This document shows, piece after piece, positions 24,801 through 37,800 of a stretch of 64,000 nucleotides of DNA. Positions within the stretch are counted from its first letter, which is position 1. Each line of letters opens with the position of its first letter. The stretch lies in contig NC_026661.2 of NCBI RefSeq assembly GCF_000004075.3, positions 16,768,307 to 16,832,306 of the forward strand, written 5' to 3'. Origin of the DNA: Cucumis sativus (taxonomy: Eukaryota > Streptophyta > Magnoliopsida > Cucurbitales > Cucurbitaceae). Under the pieces are notes generated by a model that did not search any database, was not told the DNA's origin, and was given only the letters and a program-made list of their open reading frames with translations. The translations under genes were made by a program, and so were the position numbers.

Positions 24801-26498
24801 TTGTTCTTGTTGTCAACATCTAAGTGCAATTGCCTAAGAAAAACAGACCTTAACAAGCCAGTAACGGGGTCATGAAAAAACTCTGCATATCTTCCTTTAA
24901 AATGCCTGTTAGCCTACATGGTTATCATATCTATCAGTAACAGAAGGCATGTATTAGCTTGATATCAACACTTGGAAAGCAGACATAATTGGATGGATAG
25001 GTAGAAAGAAAAAAATTAATATTTGATTACTTTCAGCCAAAACCTTTTGGATGAATGCTGCAGTACTATATGCATCCAGTTGACAGTCATTGGGGAGAAA
25101 GGCAGCCCCACAGCTGTCCCCGATCAGCAGAGCTGGTTCCATGGAAAGCAAATCAACACTAGACAGGTATTCAGCTTCCAGTCCAGCTCCAGAAAATTGA
25201 TTTACCTTCCTCTTTAACATGTCAAGCTCATCAGGTGTTCTACCAATTAATAAGCTCCCTAAAGCAAAAATAATAAGAAGAAGAAGTAGAACAACTCACT
25301 CGTCAGCATACAATTCATGCAAGACTACATAATTTTCAAAGAAAAGTGGATCAAAAAGTTCAAATCTTGTCTTTAAATCAGTTTGTGGGCACAAATTAAC
25401 TCCATGAATTTGTTATAATTTACTGACCCGGTTGCATGAATTTTATGAACATAGAATCCCATCATTTTCCTTCTTATAGACATAAATTAACCCAGGAGAC
25501 CCTTAGGGAACACACTTAATTAACTAGTCTCTTTACCAGCCTTTTAATGAGATAAGAGTTTAATAGATGGAACTTGCAAATATAAAAATGGTCAGTGGCT
25601 AGTGCCTTCCAAAAGAATGGTAACTACCTAAAGCGTAATCCTTTGTGATGAAGAATGTTCAAATGATGTGAAAAGTTATTCACAGTTGTAAAGAAAGAAC
25701 AAAAAAAAAAAAAAAAAAAAAGACGAGAACGGAACATCTATATAAGGAATCTTAGACAGCAAATGAAAAATGTAAAGTGACGTGAAAGTCAAATATACTC
25801 GCATTTGTAGAGAACGAATGAAAAAAGAAAAAAAAAGCCAAAAACAAAACATCTATACAAAGAATCGGTTTCATCATTTTACTTACCGGTCTTTTTCCAA
25901 CCCAGTTCTTCCGATGGATTCAAGCCTTGATCACGCAGGGACTCAGCCAGACCCTCCCACAGCCTCTGGCTTCTCAAGGCAAGTTCCCAAATGTCACTGC
26001 CAGGGGATTTGTGCGCCATCCATAAATACCCCTGCCCTGAAACCAATTCAAACACATTCCGATTTTAAGAAAACGTCAATGACAAACAACGAACAAAGTT
26101 ACCATTTCATACCGAACATTTTCACCTGCACCGGTAGCTCCAGAGCAAGGGACCTCCTTATCAACAACAGCAACGGAGAGGTCCGATCCGATAAGAAACT
26201 GCCGGGCAATAGTCAACCCGATAATTCCGGCACCAATGATGACGACATCGAACTCAGAAGCATTGCCATTACGAGAGGGTGAAGACGAAGATTTCACATC
26301 TTTCAAAGCACAAAAACTCACCGGTCTGTAACGGTTACCATTACTAAAACTCAACGTTATGGAATGATTAGGATTAATCGGCGGCCATTTTGGATTGAAT
26401 CCGAAGTTGAAATGTCTGGTAGAACAGCATGAAGCTATGGCGGTCCTGCTAGAAGGACTTGAGCTTGGGCATGAAAGAATTGAAGAAGCAAAAACCAT
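18813..26498 (-). CDS. FAD-dependent oxidoreductase (DAO family), plastid-type
   Basis: Nine minus-strand exons join in frame to 490 residues: 26126-26498, 25887-26036, 25044-25258, 24849-24913, 22357-22519, 21467-21632, 19256-19414, 19083-19171 and 18813-18905. The start is the first ATG, since the open frame further upstream has only TTG. A Ser/Arg-rich N-terminus of about 60-70 residues resembles a chloroplast transit peptide. It is followed by a Rossmann FAD-binding loop, VVIIGAGIIGL (GxGxxG at residues 89-94). Later blocks are VLAAGCWSG, PIMPRKGHLLVIE, RIGLRPYMLDGKPVIGPVP and ASGHEGGGLSMAMGTAEM, all typical of DAO/glycine-oxidase-like flavoproteins such as the family of Arabidopsis At5g48440. 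The substrate is unknown. Two donors are GTTTTG, weaker than usual, but frame and homology support them. Introns 4 and 6 carry LINE insertions; the exons look intact. Confidence 0.88.
19464..20560 (-). mobile_element. degenerate LINE fragments in oxidoreductase intron
   Basis: The minus strand encodes broken pieces of the C-terminal part of a LINE polyprotein. VVSLLSLLDECDSREERRDV near 19.98-20.06 kb matches EMTSLLSLLDF of the element at 22987-24234. Pieces near 20.16-20.35 kb (PWVSCFVGDGK-like) match its VGDGKDTYFWED region. Two LINE-tail-like segments (from 19464 and 19621, each with tttcattgat) lie at the 3' side. Stops and frameshifts are many. This is at least one old insertion, possibly two or three nested ones. 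The flank to about 20880 is probably also repeat. Confidence 0.7.
22987..24234 (-). mobile_element. 5'-truncated LINE retrotransposon with target-site duplication
   Basis: A 1,248-bp insertion sits in intron 4 of the oxidoreductase gene. Minus-strand frames encode the end of a LINE polyprotein: MKNFLWEGVNKGYGSHLVSW, then VGDGKDTYFWEDHLVGGSYL, then a reverse-transcriptase zinc-binding domain (KVPKKVGLFIWQVLLGRVN, ending CCMLCRKAEEDLDHLF), then a degenerate tail with CAIIWDIWGERN. Frames are interrupted, so it is dead. A perfect 14-bp direct repeat, agaaagtgcacctt, flanks it at 22973-22986 and 24235-24248. The 5' part (endonuclease and reverse-transcriptase core) is absent, the usual result of incomplete target-primed reverse transcription. 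Confidence 0.92.
24547..24723 (-). mobile_element. very short LINE-tail insertion with target-site duplication
   Basis: A 177-bp insertion is flanked by the direct repeat accatttatgatat at 24533-24546 and 24724-24737. Its left side (ttttttataagaaagtaag and tttcgttgataaatgaaatg) matches the LINE 3'-tail consensus seen at other sites. It encodes nothing. It lies in the same intron as the longer LINE. Confidence 0.85.
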
Positions 26499-28199
26499 GT
26501 GGTTGACGTGAAGCAATACTGAAATTCTTAGTTCGAAAACTTACTGAATCAATTCGAGAACGTATCGTCTTCTTTGATTGATTGTATCCGCCAATGTGAT
26601 TTTTGGTAATTGTTCTGGAACTAATCAAAAATAAATTAAATCTTAATCTTAATAAAGAAAACAACACCATTGTCTATCACACAGCTAATGGATATACATG
26701 CCGACTAGACTCTCAACTTTATTTTTACATTAACATTAACATTTTTTAAAACGAAAAAAAAGCTCCCATCAAATCCAATATTCTAATTTTTTTTCAGGAT
26801 CTTAGTACATTTAGATTTGACGAAACACGATTATATTTGACTACCAATATCTAAGTGACTTTTTTTTCATCATCGGGTATATTTGACATACCATGTTTTG
26901 AACATTTACTAAGTTTGTTTCACTTACACAGTCGTTGTTATTCTACAAAGGTTATGAGTTACAAAACCTACACTTAAACGTTGTTAGTTCATTTTAAACA
27001 CTTTTTTAGGTTGATTTGAAACTAAATTCGTTGCACTTACACACTTGGTTGACATGCGTTCGTGCTTTTTCACTTTTTTATTTTTTAATTTTGGTAGGTT
27101 GTAAGTTGTCCATGTGTTTAGTTGAGATTGCAAAGCGTTTAATTTTGTAAAAAAAAAAATGATAGTGTTTGGCAAACTAAAATAATGTATTTTTAAAAAA
27201 AAGTATAAACAAACATTAAGTGTTTAATTCCAAAAAATCGTTTAAAAGGAAATGTATTATTGAAAAACATTTTGTTCTTAATTCAATCCAATCGAATCCT
27301 TAGCATTGTTTAAAAGGAAATGTCACGTTTCGAACACTTTTTCAATTGGTTTGAAACTAAGTTTATTGTATTTACACATTTGGTTGCATGCTTTTTTCAC
27401 ATTTTAAAAAGCTTGTTGGGAGGTTGTGAGTTGCAAACTAACCGGTTGTTAGGTCATTTGAAAGCTTAAGTGATACACACATTTTGAACACTTTTTAGGT
27501 TTGATTGATACTACATTTGTTGCACTTACACACTTGGTTGTCACTTTATCTCTTTTTTTTCTTTTTTGTAACGGCATAAACTTGTGAACCAATGTAAATG
27601 TAACTTTGTTGATGACATACTTAGAAAAAACTGCCAATTTTATTAATTTTAACTTTTTGTCATCATCTTATAAAAAATAAACCAAATAATTAAAAGAATA
27701 ATGCAACTCAAGTTTTATCTGGATAAACTAAAAGTTTAAGAAAGGGAAAATGTGTACCTAGATATTAAAGAACTATAAACTATAAACTATAAAGAACACA
27801 AAGAAAGTATAAATTAACATATAATTTTTTTTGTTATCAACAATTTCATCCTCGTCCTATGCGATCCCCTACTATTCGAAAAGTGAAAATTGATACATAA
27901 GGGGAGAAACATCGAAAATAACTTTATGTTTATACATTAGGTTTGGACTTAATTAATTATTAGTCATTTTTTACTTCAATTAAAACTCAATTTAAGTAAT
28001 AAGTTTTTAATTTAAAATGGTTTATTTATTTCAAATTAGAAAAATGAGGGAATAAATCTGTCTAATTATTTTTTTAAAAATTGTGCTTTTATATTTTTAG
28101 ATTATAGATTATAGATAATAATAGAAAAAAAAAAACTCGGGGAGAAGCTTTGTATATTGTCCGTCATTTGTCAGCGTCAGGCCATCAAATTACACAGCA
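26499..28199. repeat. intergenic region with degenerate tandem repeats
   Basis: The oxidoreductase promoter side lies at 26499-26700. Between about 26880 and 27620 the text repeats loosely three or four times. Units near 26996, 27331 and 27486 each read aacacttttt...ttgattgaaacta...ttgcacttacacacttggtt, and are preceded or followed by a gaggttgtgagttgcaaac-like phrase. Divergence is high. The remaining sequence to 28140 is AT-rich; bases 28140-28199 are probably the 5' UTR of the next gene. Confidence 0.6.
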
Positions 28200-28694
28200 A
28201 TGGCAGTCGCAAACCTACACAGGCTCCGCCAAATCCACCGTCTCCCGGCGATCACCTACTCCAAGACCATTTTCTCAAGATGGTCGGCGTCGGCCACCAC
28301 CTCTTTGGAACACTCATCGTCTTCATCCAAAAAGGTATCAGATCGTACCATCAAACTCTTCGCGTATGATCTGGAGGGCACAAAGAAAGAGATCGTCGGA
28401 TTAACTGGCCAGACTCTTCTGAAGGCGCTTGCCAATCGGGGCCTGATCGACCCGGATTCCCATCGGTTGGAACAAATCGACGCCTGTTCGGCGGAATGCG
28501 AGGTCAGAATCGCCCAGGATTGGATCAACAAGCTCCCGCCGCGGTCCTACGACGAGGAGTATGTGCTCAAGAGAAATTCCAGGGCTAGGACTTTGAACAA
28601 GAACTCGAGGCTTGGCTGCCAGGTTATTCTCACTCCCGACCTTGAAGGTATGGTCGTTGTTGTGCCCGAGCCCAAACCTTGGGACATCCCTTAA
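28200..28694 (+). CDS. mitochondrial ferredoxin-like protein (complex I ferredoxin type)
   Basis: A single-exon gene of 164 residues with a clear ATG and a GC-richer codon pattern than its surroundings. The first 45 or so residues are basic and Ser-rich (MAVANLHRLRQIHRLP, RWSASATTS), fitting a mitochondrial presequence. The rest has a 2Fe-2S ferredoxin fold pattern: IKLFAYDLEGTKKEIVGLTG, LLKALANRGLID, ACSAEC, RLGCQVILTPDLEGMVV and a PKPWDIP end. It resembles Arabidopsis At3g07480, described as the ferredoxin-like subunit bridging parts of plant respiratory complex I. Only Cys96, Cys100 and Cys140 remain near the cluster site. The usual C-x5-C-x2-C is replaced by Leu at the first position and C-x3-C spacing, so a normal 2Fe-2S cluster is doubtful. 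The identity is well supported; the role is inferred from homology. Confidence 0.88.
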   Translation: MAVANLHRLRQIHRLPAITYSKTIFSRWSASATTSLEHSSSSSKKVSDRTIKLFAYDLEGTKKEIVGLTGQTLLKALANRGLIDPDSHRLEQIDACSAECEVRIAQDWINKLPPRSYDEEYVLKRNSRARTLNKNSRLGCQVILTPDLEGMVVVVPEPKPWDIP

Positions 28695-31600
28695 TTTTTA
28701 TTTGGAACACTGCATCTTTGTTTTTCGGCTTATTTGGCTGTTTGTTCATTTAATAATTTGTACCTTGAGATGGTGCATTTGGTGGACGACTTGTTGTCTT
28801 TGGGAAAGATTATCCTCTAATTGCGTCGTTTCGATGCTTCTATACTCTAGTTGTTCTGTCGTCAGCTTGTTTAATGGGATATTTTTGTATTCGAATTTTC
28901 TGTACTTCTTTGTTACAGTGGATGTAAGCATTTGGAGAATGTATAAGAAATTGGCAAGCAACTGTTAGAATATGAAAAATTTTGGGTTCGTTCCTTTTAC
29001 TCCTTTCTTCTTCCATGAAATGCCCAAAATTCATTACTATGAAGAGGAAAACAAAATTTTAAGAAGTTCTGAACCACTATGGTTTTATCAATGATCTAGG
29101 GGTATTCATGGACCCTGATGTTTGTAAACTTTGATTTCCTTAAATTTGTTGGTCCACTATCTAGGTATTGATCAAGTTCCTTGATGCCAAATGATTTATC
29201 ATTAGATATAGGAGCTAGTATGTGTACCAGAGCCACTAAAGCTACTGCCAGAGTAATTTAGAGATTTTTCCCCATGTTCATCCCCAAGAGAAGTCTTATG
29301 AAACTTGATTATGGGATGTTGGCTTTTGGGTTCTAATTCCTCACAAAAATTTGGACTTCTTGTTGAATGAAGAAGCTGTGTAGAGGTATAAATGTAGATT
29401 TATACGACCCAAGGAGATGAGAACAAAAGTTTTTTTTTTCTTTTTCCCTCTCAATTGTTTCAAGCACAACTGTACACAAAAGTTAAGGTTTATCTACAAG
29501 CTCCAATTTTTGGATGTATGCATGATCATTAATGAATTAAGTATGGAGTTTGAGTTATAGAAGATTATGCAAACTCTATCCTAAAGATCAGCTTGTTGAA
29601 TCTTACATGTATAGGTTGGAGGCTGGAGTAGTTGGTTTTTAAAGGGCCTGTCTAGACACTCGATGTGCCTTACTTTCCTAAAGCGAGGTGCCCTTGCTGA
29701 GGGCTGAGGCACATCCTGTAATGCACCCCATGCTTCTTATTAGTTTCTTTTATAAGAAATATGTTTTATAGAGGTGTATATATTTAAATTTAATGTTATA
29801 TTTCATAAGGTACGTGTGTATATAGACACTGAAAGCGGTCTTCTTTTCTTAACTTAAAGTTATTAGGATGTTTTTGCATAGTGGTTTTCCTTATTTCTAA
29901 TCTTTGGCTTGTGTTGTAAAAAGAAATAGGCTAAAATTCCTTTGGAGAAGGAGATAAGTGTGGGGGCTGATGGAATGGAATAGAACACTATATCTTTGCT
30001 CCAATATCATAAGGTTTTATGTGTTGAAGCCTCCTGTATGGGGGATTCCTCTAGAAGTAGACTGTCCAGTCCAGGGTTGATTGTTTAGAGAAGTCAGGAT
30101 ACCGTAAAGATTCTTTGGTTAGTAACTTGGTTTATCTATCATTTATCAATGTCAATGAGTTACTAAATGTTCTTGGAGAGTTGGATATTAGTGTACAAGG
30201 GTCAACGTCCCATAAATAATTATTAGTCTTTGCTCTGACTCCAAGGTTAGATTTTTGGGCGTGCAATATAGCCTTTAAGTTCATTTCATTCTCTCCTTTC
30301 CTGATTGTTTATGGCTTGCATTCGATCACTAACACCCACTTCAAGATGCTTGGATCTATGGTTTCTGAAGTTTAGATTTGAAGATATGAATAAATATAAT
30401 AAAATTTCGTCTTGTTGGTTCTTCTTGGTGGTTTTTCCAATTGTGATAAAGTTCAAGCTGAAACTCCTTTAGGGTCTTTCTCTGAACTGTTACCTTTTGT
30501 GTGAAACAATCGTGGGGGATAATGATAATTTTTTTTTCTAGTTTTCTCTTGGTGTGTGGTTCTTATTTTTTCTCCCTTAGATAGTCTCTTTGTAACTCTT
30601 TTGGTTGGTGCTACCATCTTTTGTTATTGTACGTTTTGATGAGACGTAAAAGAGGGGAAAATAAGAAGCTTTCATGGTTAAAACATTTTAGAATGAGTTA
30701 GTGCTTCTCTAGATTGACTTCCTAAGCTTTACAATCACCAGCATGGGCTTGTTTTGGAGCTTGATTGACTCCATCCTTTGGTTATTGCTTGGTTTTCCTC
30801 TCATGGTACAGCCAATATTATTTGGCACAATGTGTTAGGAACCCAACCAAACAAAGAAATACTCAAGAACAAACAAGAACACTAAGATATAGAATTATAT
30901 GAAAATATATTGATAATAATATCACATGGTCATAAGAAAATGACAATGTAACCCTAGCCTTTCGAGAGAGCTACTCTCTCCCAAATTCCCCAATTAGGAA
31001 TTCCTTCACAAAACTCTTCATGCCCCCTAACTAACCTCTGTCGAACTATTTATAACCGAAAGAAACCCTAACAAACTTAATGTCTAATTACTAGAATGCC
31101 TTTCCTACAATTCATACTAATCATCTCTAAATAATCCTAACTAAGGGTCTTACGGTGTTATTAGAGGTTTTAGTTGGAAAGAAAATGAATGACCTTCAAT
31201 AGTAAGTTGTAACCTGTAAGACAGTACACATTCTGAGATTAGTTGAGTTATACGTTAGCAATCATAGTTATCATGGAAGAAAGTTGAACAAGTTTTGAAA
31301 CCTTCCTTTTGTGCGTCATGTTTCTGTAGACACTTGATATAGACACCCTTCATTCTGTTCATTTTTCTTGCCTTTTCTTTGGGTTCAACCACATATTCTC
31401 TTAAGTCTTACCCAAGCAATATCTTTCTTAGCCCTTACACAAGTGCCCTGTTTTTCTAAAGTAAGAAATTAAGATTTTTGGGTAAGCAGCATAGAATGGT
31501 TGATTATAGAGCTGCTTTTATTGGGTTTCTCTTCAAATCTGAGATGGATGAGTAACTGTGTGTGTTAATTAGTATGCAGAAAAGTTTGCTTGTGTCATGC

Positions 31601-33600
31601 CATATCACTTGTCAATGAGCCTTGGTAAGGGGGAGTATTAAGTGGTTCGGTTTGAGTTTATTTTCCATAAACTGATATGTCCTGTAAGGGAAAACAGAAG
31701 CAGATACCTGTAATGTTGGAACTGATTTTTGTTAACCTGGCTCAAGCACCTGACAGAACTGGACACCAAAACGACCAAGACGGACAGAACCTACCGTTTG
31801 TATGATTGACTCGGTTAAGTCCGGTCCCAGAATGACCATCTAATTTAGTTTATTGTTAACATATTGTTGGTTATCAACAACGACAAATGGAGAAGGATGG
31901 ATTTAAAGACAAATTGAGAATTTGGGATTTGAACCTTGGCGAGGTTCATATGGGTGTCCTTGTTGGCTTTAAATTTTAAACTCAGAAACAATAAATGATA
32001 ACCATTATCTCTCGTTAAATTGTGAACATAATAAACTTTCGTATATTCTTTGAATTTTCTTTATATTTGCTCAAAATATAACCATAAGTATTTAGTTAAA
32101 TAATATATTTCTTTTCAAATAGAAAATTTATTTGAAGTAATTGGGTAGCACTAAATTGACGGCGATTTTAAATCAATTTTAAATATATGAAAATCTACCA
32201 AATATAAATTTGTTTATTTAAAAATTAATTTTATAAACTCAATTGTCCCTAAGTTTCTTATTCTTAAATTACTACTCCAGCCTAAATTCAGTTAATAACA
32301 AATAAACCTAATAAATAAAAACTTTGTATCTTTTTTTTAAAAAAAGAAAAAGATTGATATCTTATTATTATTAAAGCCATTCTTTACACATTGATTTTGG
32401 ATCTCCAAAAAAATGTGAATAAAATTTTTTTGGCCATCCAAAAAAGTAGTCTATTGATTACGAAGCCTTGAAAGTCATTTGAAGGTTTCATATTTAATAA
32501 TATATTCCAAAAACATATTTATTTAGCCTTGCACCTAACAACACTATTTTAATCACTAACGATATTATTTTCCACATTACACGGTTTGATTAATAAGTGT
32601 CTTGGACCAACTTATGCAAACTTCATATTAATGATTGCTTTAAATTTTCATATTAATGAATGTTTTAGATAAATGTATGTGTCTCAACTTGTTTTATGAA
32701 ATAACACATATGACTCTATAATTTTTTATTAGAGCTTTTAAGTCTATCGGTTACTTGAGACCCCTAGATAGAATTGATCCGAAGTCCAATGGTCTCTTTT
32801 TTTTTCCCATAATTTCTGATTTGTCAAGCTGTTTTCTTTGGATTTATCCCTTTCGGTTCAAACTTTTTTTCTTTCTTTTTTGAAAAAAAAAATCTTATTA
32901 AGAACATACAAATGTTAGTTGGGTTCAAACTTACCGCAATAATTATACGATTTGTTGAAATAATTTTTATTTCATAACTTATTAGATAAAGACTCTAAAT
33001 TTCAACTCAACTCTAATTATTTAAATTTAATTGTTAAATTTGCAACTATTTCATAGCCGTTGCTTTTTGAGTGAGTTCTTATGATTCGATTAAATTATTA
33101 ACATGCCCTTAAACTTCGAATATATTTAATTACGTCCCTAATCTAAACAAAGTTATACTTTCACTTTCTCCACTACACATGTTTTGTTTATTTCAATTCA
33201 TATTTATTATAATCATTTTTTGCCCAGGAAACTACTACATTAATTTATACACATTAAAAATATAGTTCATAGTTAAAAATAAAATTTACAACATAAACAC
33301 AACTCAACTTTTAACTCCAATTCACATATTAATCAATATAAAATAAAAAAGATAATAAATTCAATTCAAAATGGTCGATCACCTTTAAAAATATTTTATA
33401 GAGTCAGATATATCAAATTTTCTCGTAAAATTTTTTATGGAGTCAAATAGATCAATTTTTATTTTATAAGGCAGGTAGATCAATTTTTCACGTAAAACTA
33501 GTTGAGGGGTTGTAAGTTGTTTAAAAAACTAGCAAGTAAATAAATAATAAATTAAAAGAAAGAAGAAAATTTAGGGGCATAATTCAAACATCCCTAAACA
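28695..33600. other. gene-poor region with retroelement scraps
   Basis: No convincing gene is present. The first few hundred bases are probably the 3' UTR of the ferredoxin-like gene. A segment near 30833-31165 starts tgttaggaacccaaccaaac and includes ctagcctttcgagagagcta and tttataaccgaaagaaaccc. This resembles a plant LTR in style, but I cannot define both ends. The segment near 29640-29740 (cctaaagcgaggtgcccttg, aggcacatcc) looks like a dispersed repeat. From about 32000 to 33600 the DNA is very AT-rich. Confidence 0.45.
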
Positions 33601-34823
33601 TTGAGGGGCTATTTGCTATTTAGTATAATTGAACCATATATTTGAAGTCTTCTTTCATGTCCGCGTTGAACAAAAACTCCAATTTCTCCTCTTTCTTTTT
33701 TCGCCGTCGTCTTCTCTTCTTCTCCCGCTCTTTTTCTCTTCTGCATTTACCCATCTTATGATCAAGCTTTAAGGGTTTAAGGGTTTCCATCTTCTTCAGT
33801 TCTCTCGGTGAGATTTCCTCTGATTTTCCCTGAAAATCCCAGATTCTTTTTGTTTTTCTCCATTTCTTAATGTTTGAATTTGCATATGCTTTCTCTTTCT
33901 TCCTCAAACTTGTTACTCTTTCTCACTGTTGTAGCCTCTGTTTGAAGTTTCAATTGGAAGGGTTTTCGGCTTCTTCGTACCATTTTGTGTAGTGGGAATA
34001 AACCCAGTTTATTTTGTGGCTAAACTGGGCTTTTTTTGGGTGTAATTTTTATTAACTCCTTTTCGTTTAAGAACAAATTTTCTTTCTGGCGGTTTGAAAT
34101 GAATTCTTGTTAATTCATCTTTCTGGGGAATACTGGTTTCTATTGAGAGATTGTCTGCACGAATCAGTGAAGGATTTTGCATTTGAAGATGCATTTTCAG
34201 GAACTTTTTTTAATTAGAGAGAAACTAATTAGAAGAACAGTTATTTTCGGGGAAATTTGGGTGTGGTATATTTTTCTTTGGGGCAGTGTTTCTTTTTGTT
34301 GATTTCGTTTAGGGGCTGCCTCTGTTCTTGTGTCTTCGTGTGTGTGAAATCTCATTTGTTATCCTTGCTGGTTTTTTAATTGTTGGTTTCTTTTGGCATA
34401 TGTATCTTGTTTCTCATTGATTTGAGGGATATCATTTAGCTGAATGATTCAGTTTCAAACGTCTTTTCCATTGAACTTTTTGGCAATTGAGCTGCTACCA
34501 GTTTTTGAACATTTGGTTAGCTTTGCCGGCATGCTCCGTTTATGATAAGTCTCTCGTTTTATTTATTTTTTTCTTCATGAATTGAAATGGAGGTTTTTCC
34601 CGCTCCTATAATGATGTATGTAATCGCTTGTTTGTTTGTTTTTTTATTTTACCAATCTTGCTTCTGTCTTTACAGTGTTTATGGCCCACTCTGACTTACT
34701 GAATTTGCTATTCGCGGTGGGTGTTTGGTGTTCTGCATATATTGTTGTTGCAGTTATTGCATCATTGCGGATCATCTCCTGTCTTTGTCTGGTTTAAACT
34801 TGTGAGACAACTTGAAAGCTGCC

Positions 34824-37800
34824 ATGGGATATGCACAGCTAGTTATTGGTCCTGCCGGAAGTGGAAAGGTGAAAGATTAAGTTCTTTGTTCAACTGTTCA
34901 TATCTTTTTACTGTATTCCGCTGTATGATAATATAGCAAATCTGTCTCCTTTTCATGTTTGACCCTAGAATTTAGTATATAACGTTTTCATGGATATCTT
35001 GTTACATTTTTTTATCTATTTGACGTGTCATGTATAGCAATCAAACTACTAAGGTCTGCTGTATCCTTTCATTTGGAGTATTATCTGTTTACATGCTACT
35101 AAATGAATTCAGAAACATAGAACTTCATTATTGTATGTTTAATCAGTAGTTGTTTCTTAATGAAAATGTGGCTGTCTTTCCCAGAAAATAATGTCTTTTT
35201 CCATATTCATTAATTGATTTTGACTGCAAACCATGTTTGAGAGTACAGAAGTTGATTCTAGTCTTAATTGGAAATCTAAAATTTTAATCGATTTTAATTA
35301 ACTTCAGTGACTTTTTTACCTGAATCAGTCAACTTACTGCTCTAGCTTGTACCAACACTGTGAGACAGTTGGCCGAACCATGCATGTTGTGAATCTTGAT
35401 CCTGCTGCTGAAAATTTTGACTATCCTGTAGCCATGGGTAGGTGCACATTATGTTTGATGATCTTGTGTATTCAATTGATCAATTCATCCGACGTAAGTG
35501 ATTTATATTTCATGCTTACAGATATTAGGGAGCTTATTTCGTTGGAGGATGTCATGGAGGAGCTTGGGCTTGGCCCTAATGGTGGCCTTTTATACTGCAT
35601 GGAGTATCCTTGAGTGATTATGCTATTCCCTGAAGTTGAGGATTCAGTCATTATAAATTATAAGAACGTTTCTTTTTATTTCTGAAGTTGTGGATGAAGG
35701 TTTAAAGAGTGTGTGTTTTTTCAAAACTTGGAATGTCCTTAATTTTATAATCAGACATCTTGAAGAAAATCTAGATGATTGGTTGACAGAAGAATTGAAC
35801 AATTACATGGACGATGATTATTTAGTTTTTGACTGCCCAGGTTTGCGACACTCTCTAGTCTGTGCACTTGCATGTATTGTTTAAGAAGACAGATGGCTAC
35901 AATTTGCAGGATGATAAAAGATCTCTTCAAAACCTATGCCAATAAAATACCCTTGCTGCTTTAAATTTCGACTTTTAGATTCCACTCTCGTCCTAGCTAG
36001 TTTCTGTTGACTTTCCTCTTGGAGTTTTGCTTGTTTTTAAGTCCCCGTCTGTCAGGTATTCTCTTGCTCAGTAGGTTATTTTGGGTTGCACACCTTTGCT
36101 TCCTTGTTTGGCGTTCAATGTCATTGTAGGGTAACGAGACTGACATCCCAGGTTCTTTAAAAAACAACTGAAAAAACATTCCCTTGATAAGTACTAAAGA
36201 GGTTAAAGGTAAGCTAAACTTTCACATTTATTCTTTCAAGAGAGCATAATTTTTGCAACAGATTGGCACCCCAACTCTCTGTTAACTTTTGGTTCAATTT
36301 TTTTTAACAAGAAACTAAAACTTTAAATTAGGATTTTACCCGTAAAAATCTCACTTCTTACAAGCCTATGTATCTTAACAATCTCCGACATTCCTGATTC
36401 TTCCTGTAGGTGACTAACACTGTTTTCTCTCAGTTCTTCTTCCAGCCGTTCTGACACTTTTGGACAACCCCAGAATGAAATCTTTCAGTTCTCTGATGTC
36501 CTTCTCATTCATTTCTAACCTCTCCTCCGTTTATTTCTGTGCCGTAGACCGGGTCACCCCAGGATGTTATGGCTATGATACCCAATTTGTTAAGATACCT
36601 TGTCCTGAAACTCAGAAAAACTCCCACACAACAATAACAAGAAAATAAAACAGAGAAAATACTCTGTTTGATATATTGACAGGGCAATATTATCCGGTCC
36701 ACAACATAACATGAGAAATCCAGCAAGGAAGAGTTTAAAGGAAAATAAGGAAAACAAACAAACAGTGCCCAGCTCCAGAAGGCTGGAATCCTCTCCCTAA
36801 AAGCCTTTAGCAGCTTTTACCTAAAAAGAGACCTAGGGTAACAATCCCAGAACATTCCTTATTTATACTAACAGTCAAGTGGGACCTGCCTTTTCTCCTC
36901 TCTCAATTTGTCTCTTCTGGAACAGTCACGAGTATATTTTCTCTCTTGCCCCTTCTTTTATAAGTATGCAAAATTGGGGGTTTAACAGAGATCAAGCTTC
37001 TTTTAGAGTAATATTCCACGAAGAAGCTAACCATGATAAACTGCTTGAATCTACATGTAAAAGCTTTCTTTGTGAGAAATGCTTTGTCACTGAAGTAGAA
37101 GTGCTTACTGCTTCACATATAAATACTCAATGTATATGCAAAATAATTGGCTACAATAAAATTTGGAATAGAAAATACAAAATTGTAAGTCTAAGAATCA
37201 GTACATTTTACATGTAAATCAGTTTTGCCTTGTAGGACAATGTTCCGTATGATTTGTATTGTTATTATTCTTGGACAGATCTTAGTTCTTACCTACTGAA
37301 GGTACTATTTGAAGAGAAACATAACTTTTTTGTTTTTGAGTTGAAATTGCATATTGAATATTTTTCTTTTCGATCATAATGTAGGTCAGATAGAGCTCTT
37401 TTCTCATGTTCCGGTTCTTAAAAACTTTGTGGAGCATTTAAAGAGAAAGAATTTCAATGTCTGTGCTGTGTATCTGCTGGATTCTCAGGTTTGTAATTTC
37501 AAGGTCTTTCTTTCTTATCACCCCCAAAAATGTTGTGGTCTATTCTTTACACGTATAGTTACAGATTGCGCTATTTATCAGTTCATGACAGACATCACAA
37601 AGTTTATTAGTGGTTGTATGGCATCTCTCTCAGCAATGGTTCAACTTGAATTACCGCATATTAACATCCTCTCCAAAATGGATCTTGTTACCAAGAAAAG
37701 GGATATTGAAGAGTATGTATCGCCATCAATATCTGCAGTGATTTTTCCATTCAGCTTTATCTTCATTGTTTATAACTCTAATGCTTTAGACGTTCTTTTT

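Noticed and set aside
28256..28531. 91-codon minus-strand frame opposite the ferredoxin-like gene
   Set aside because: The plus frame has clear family motifs and start; the antisense frame has none.
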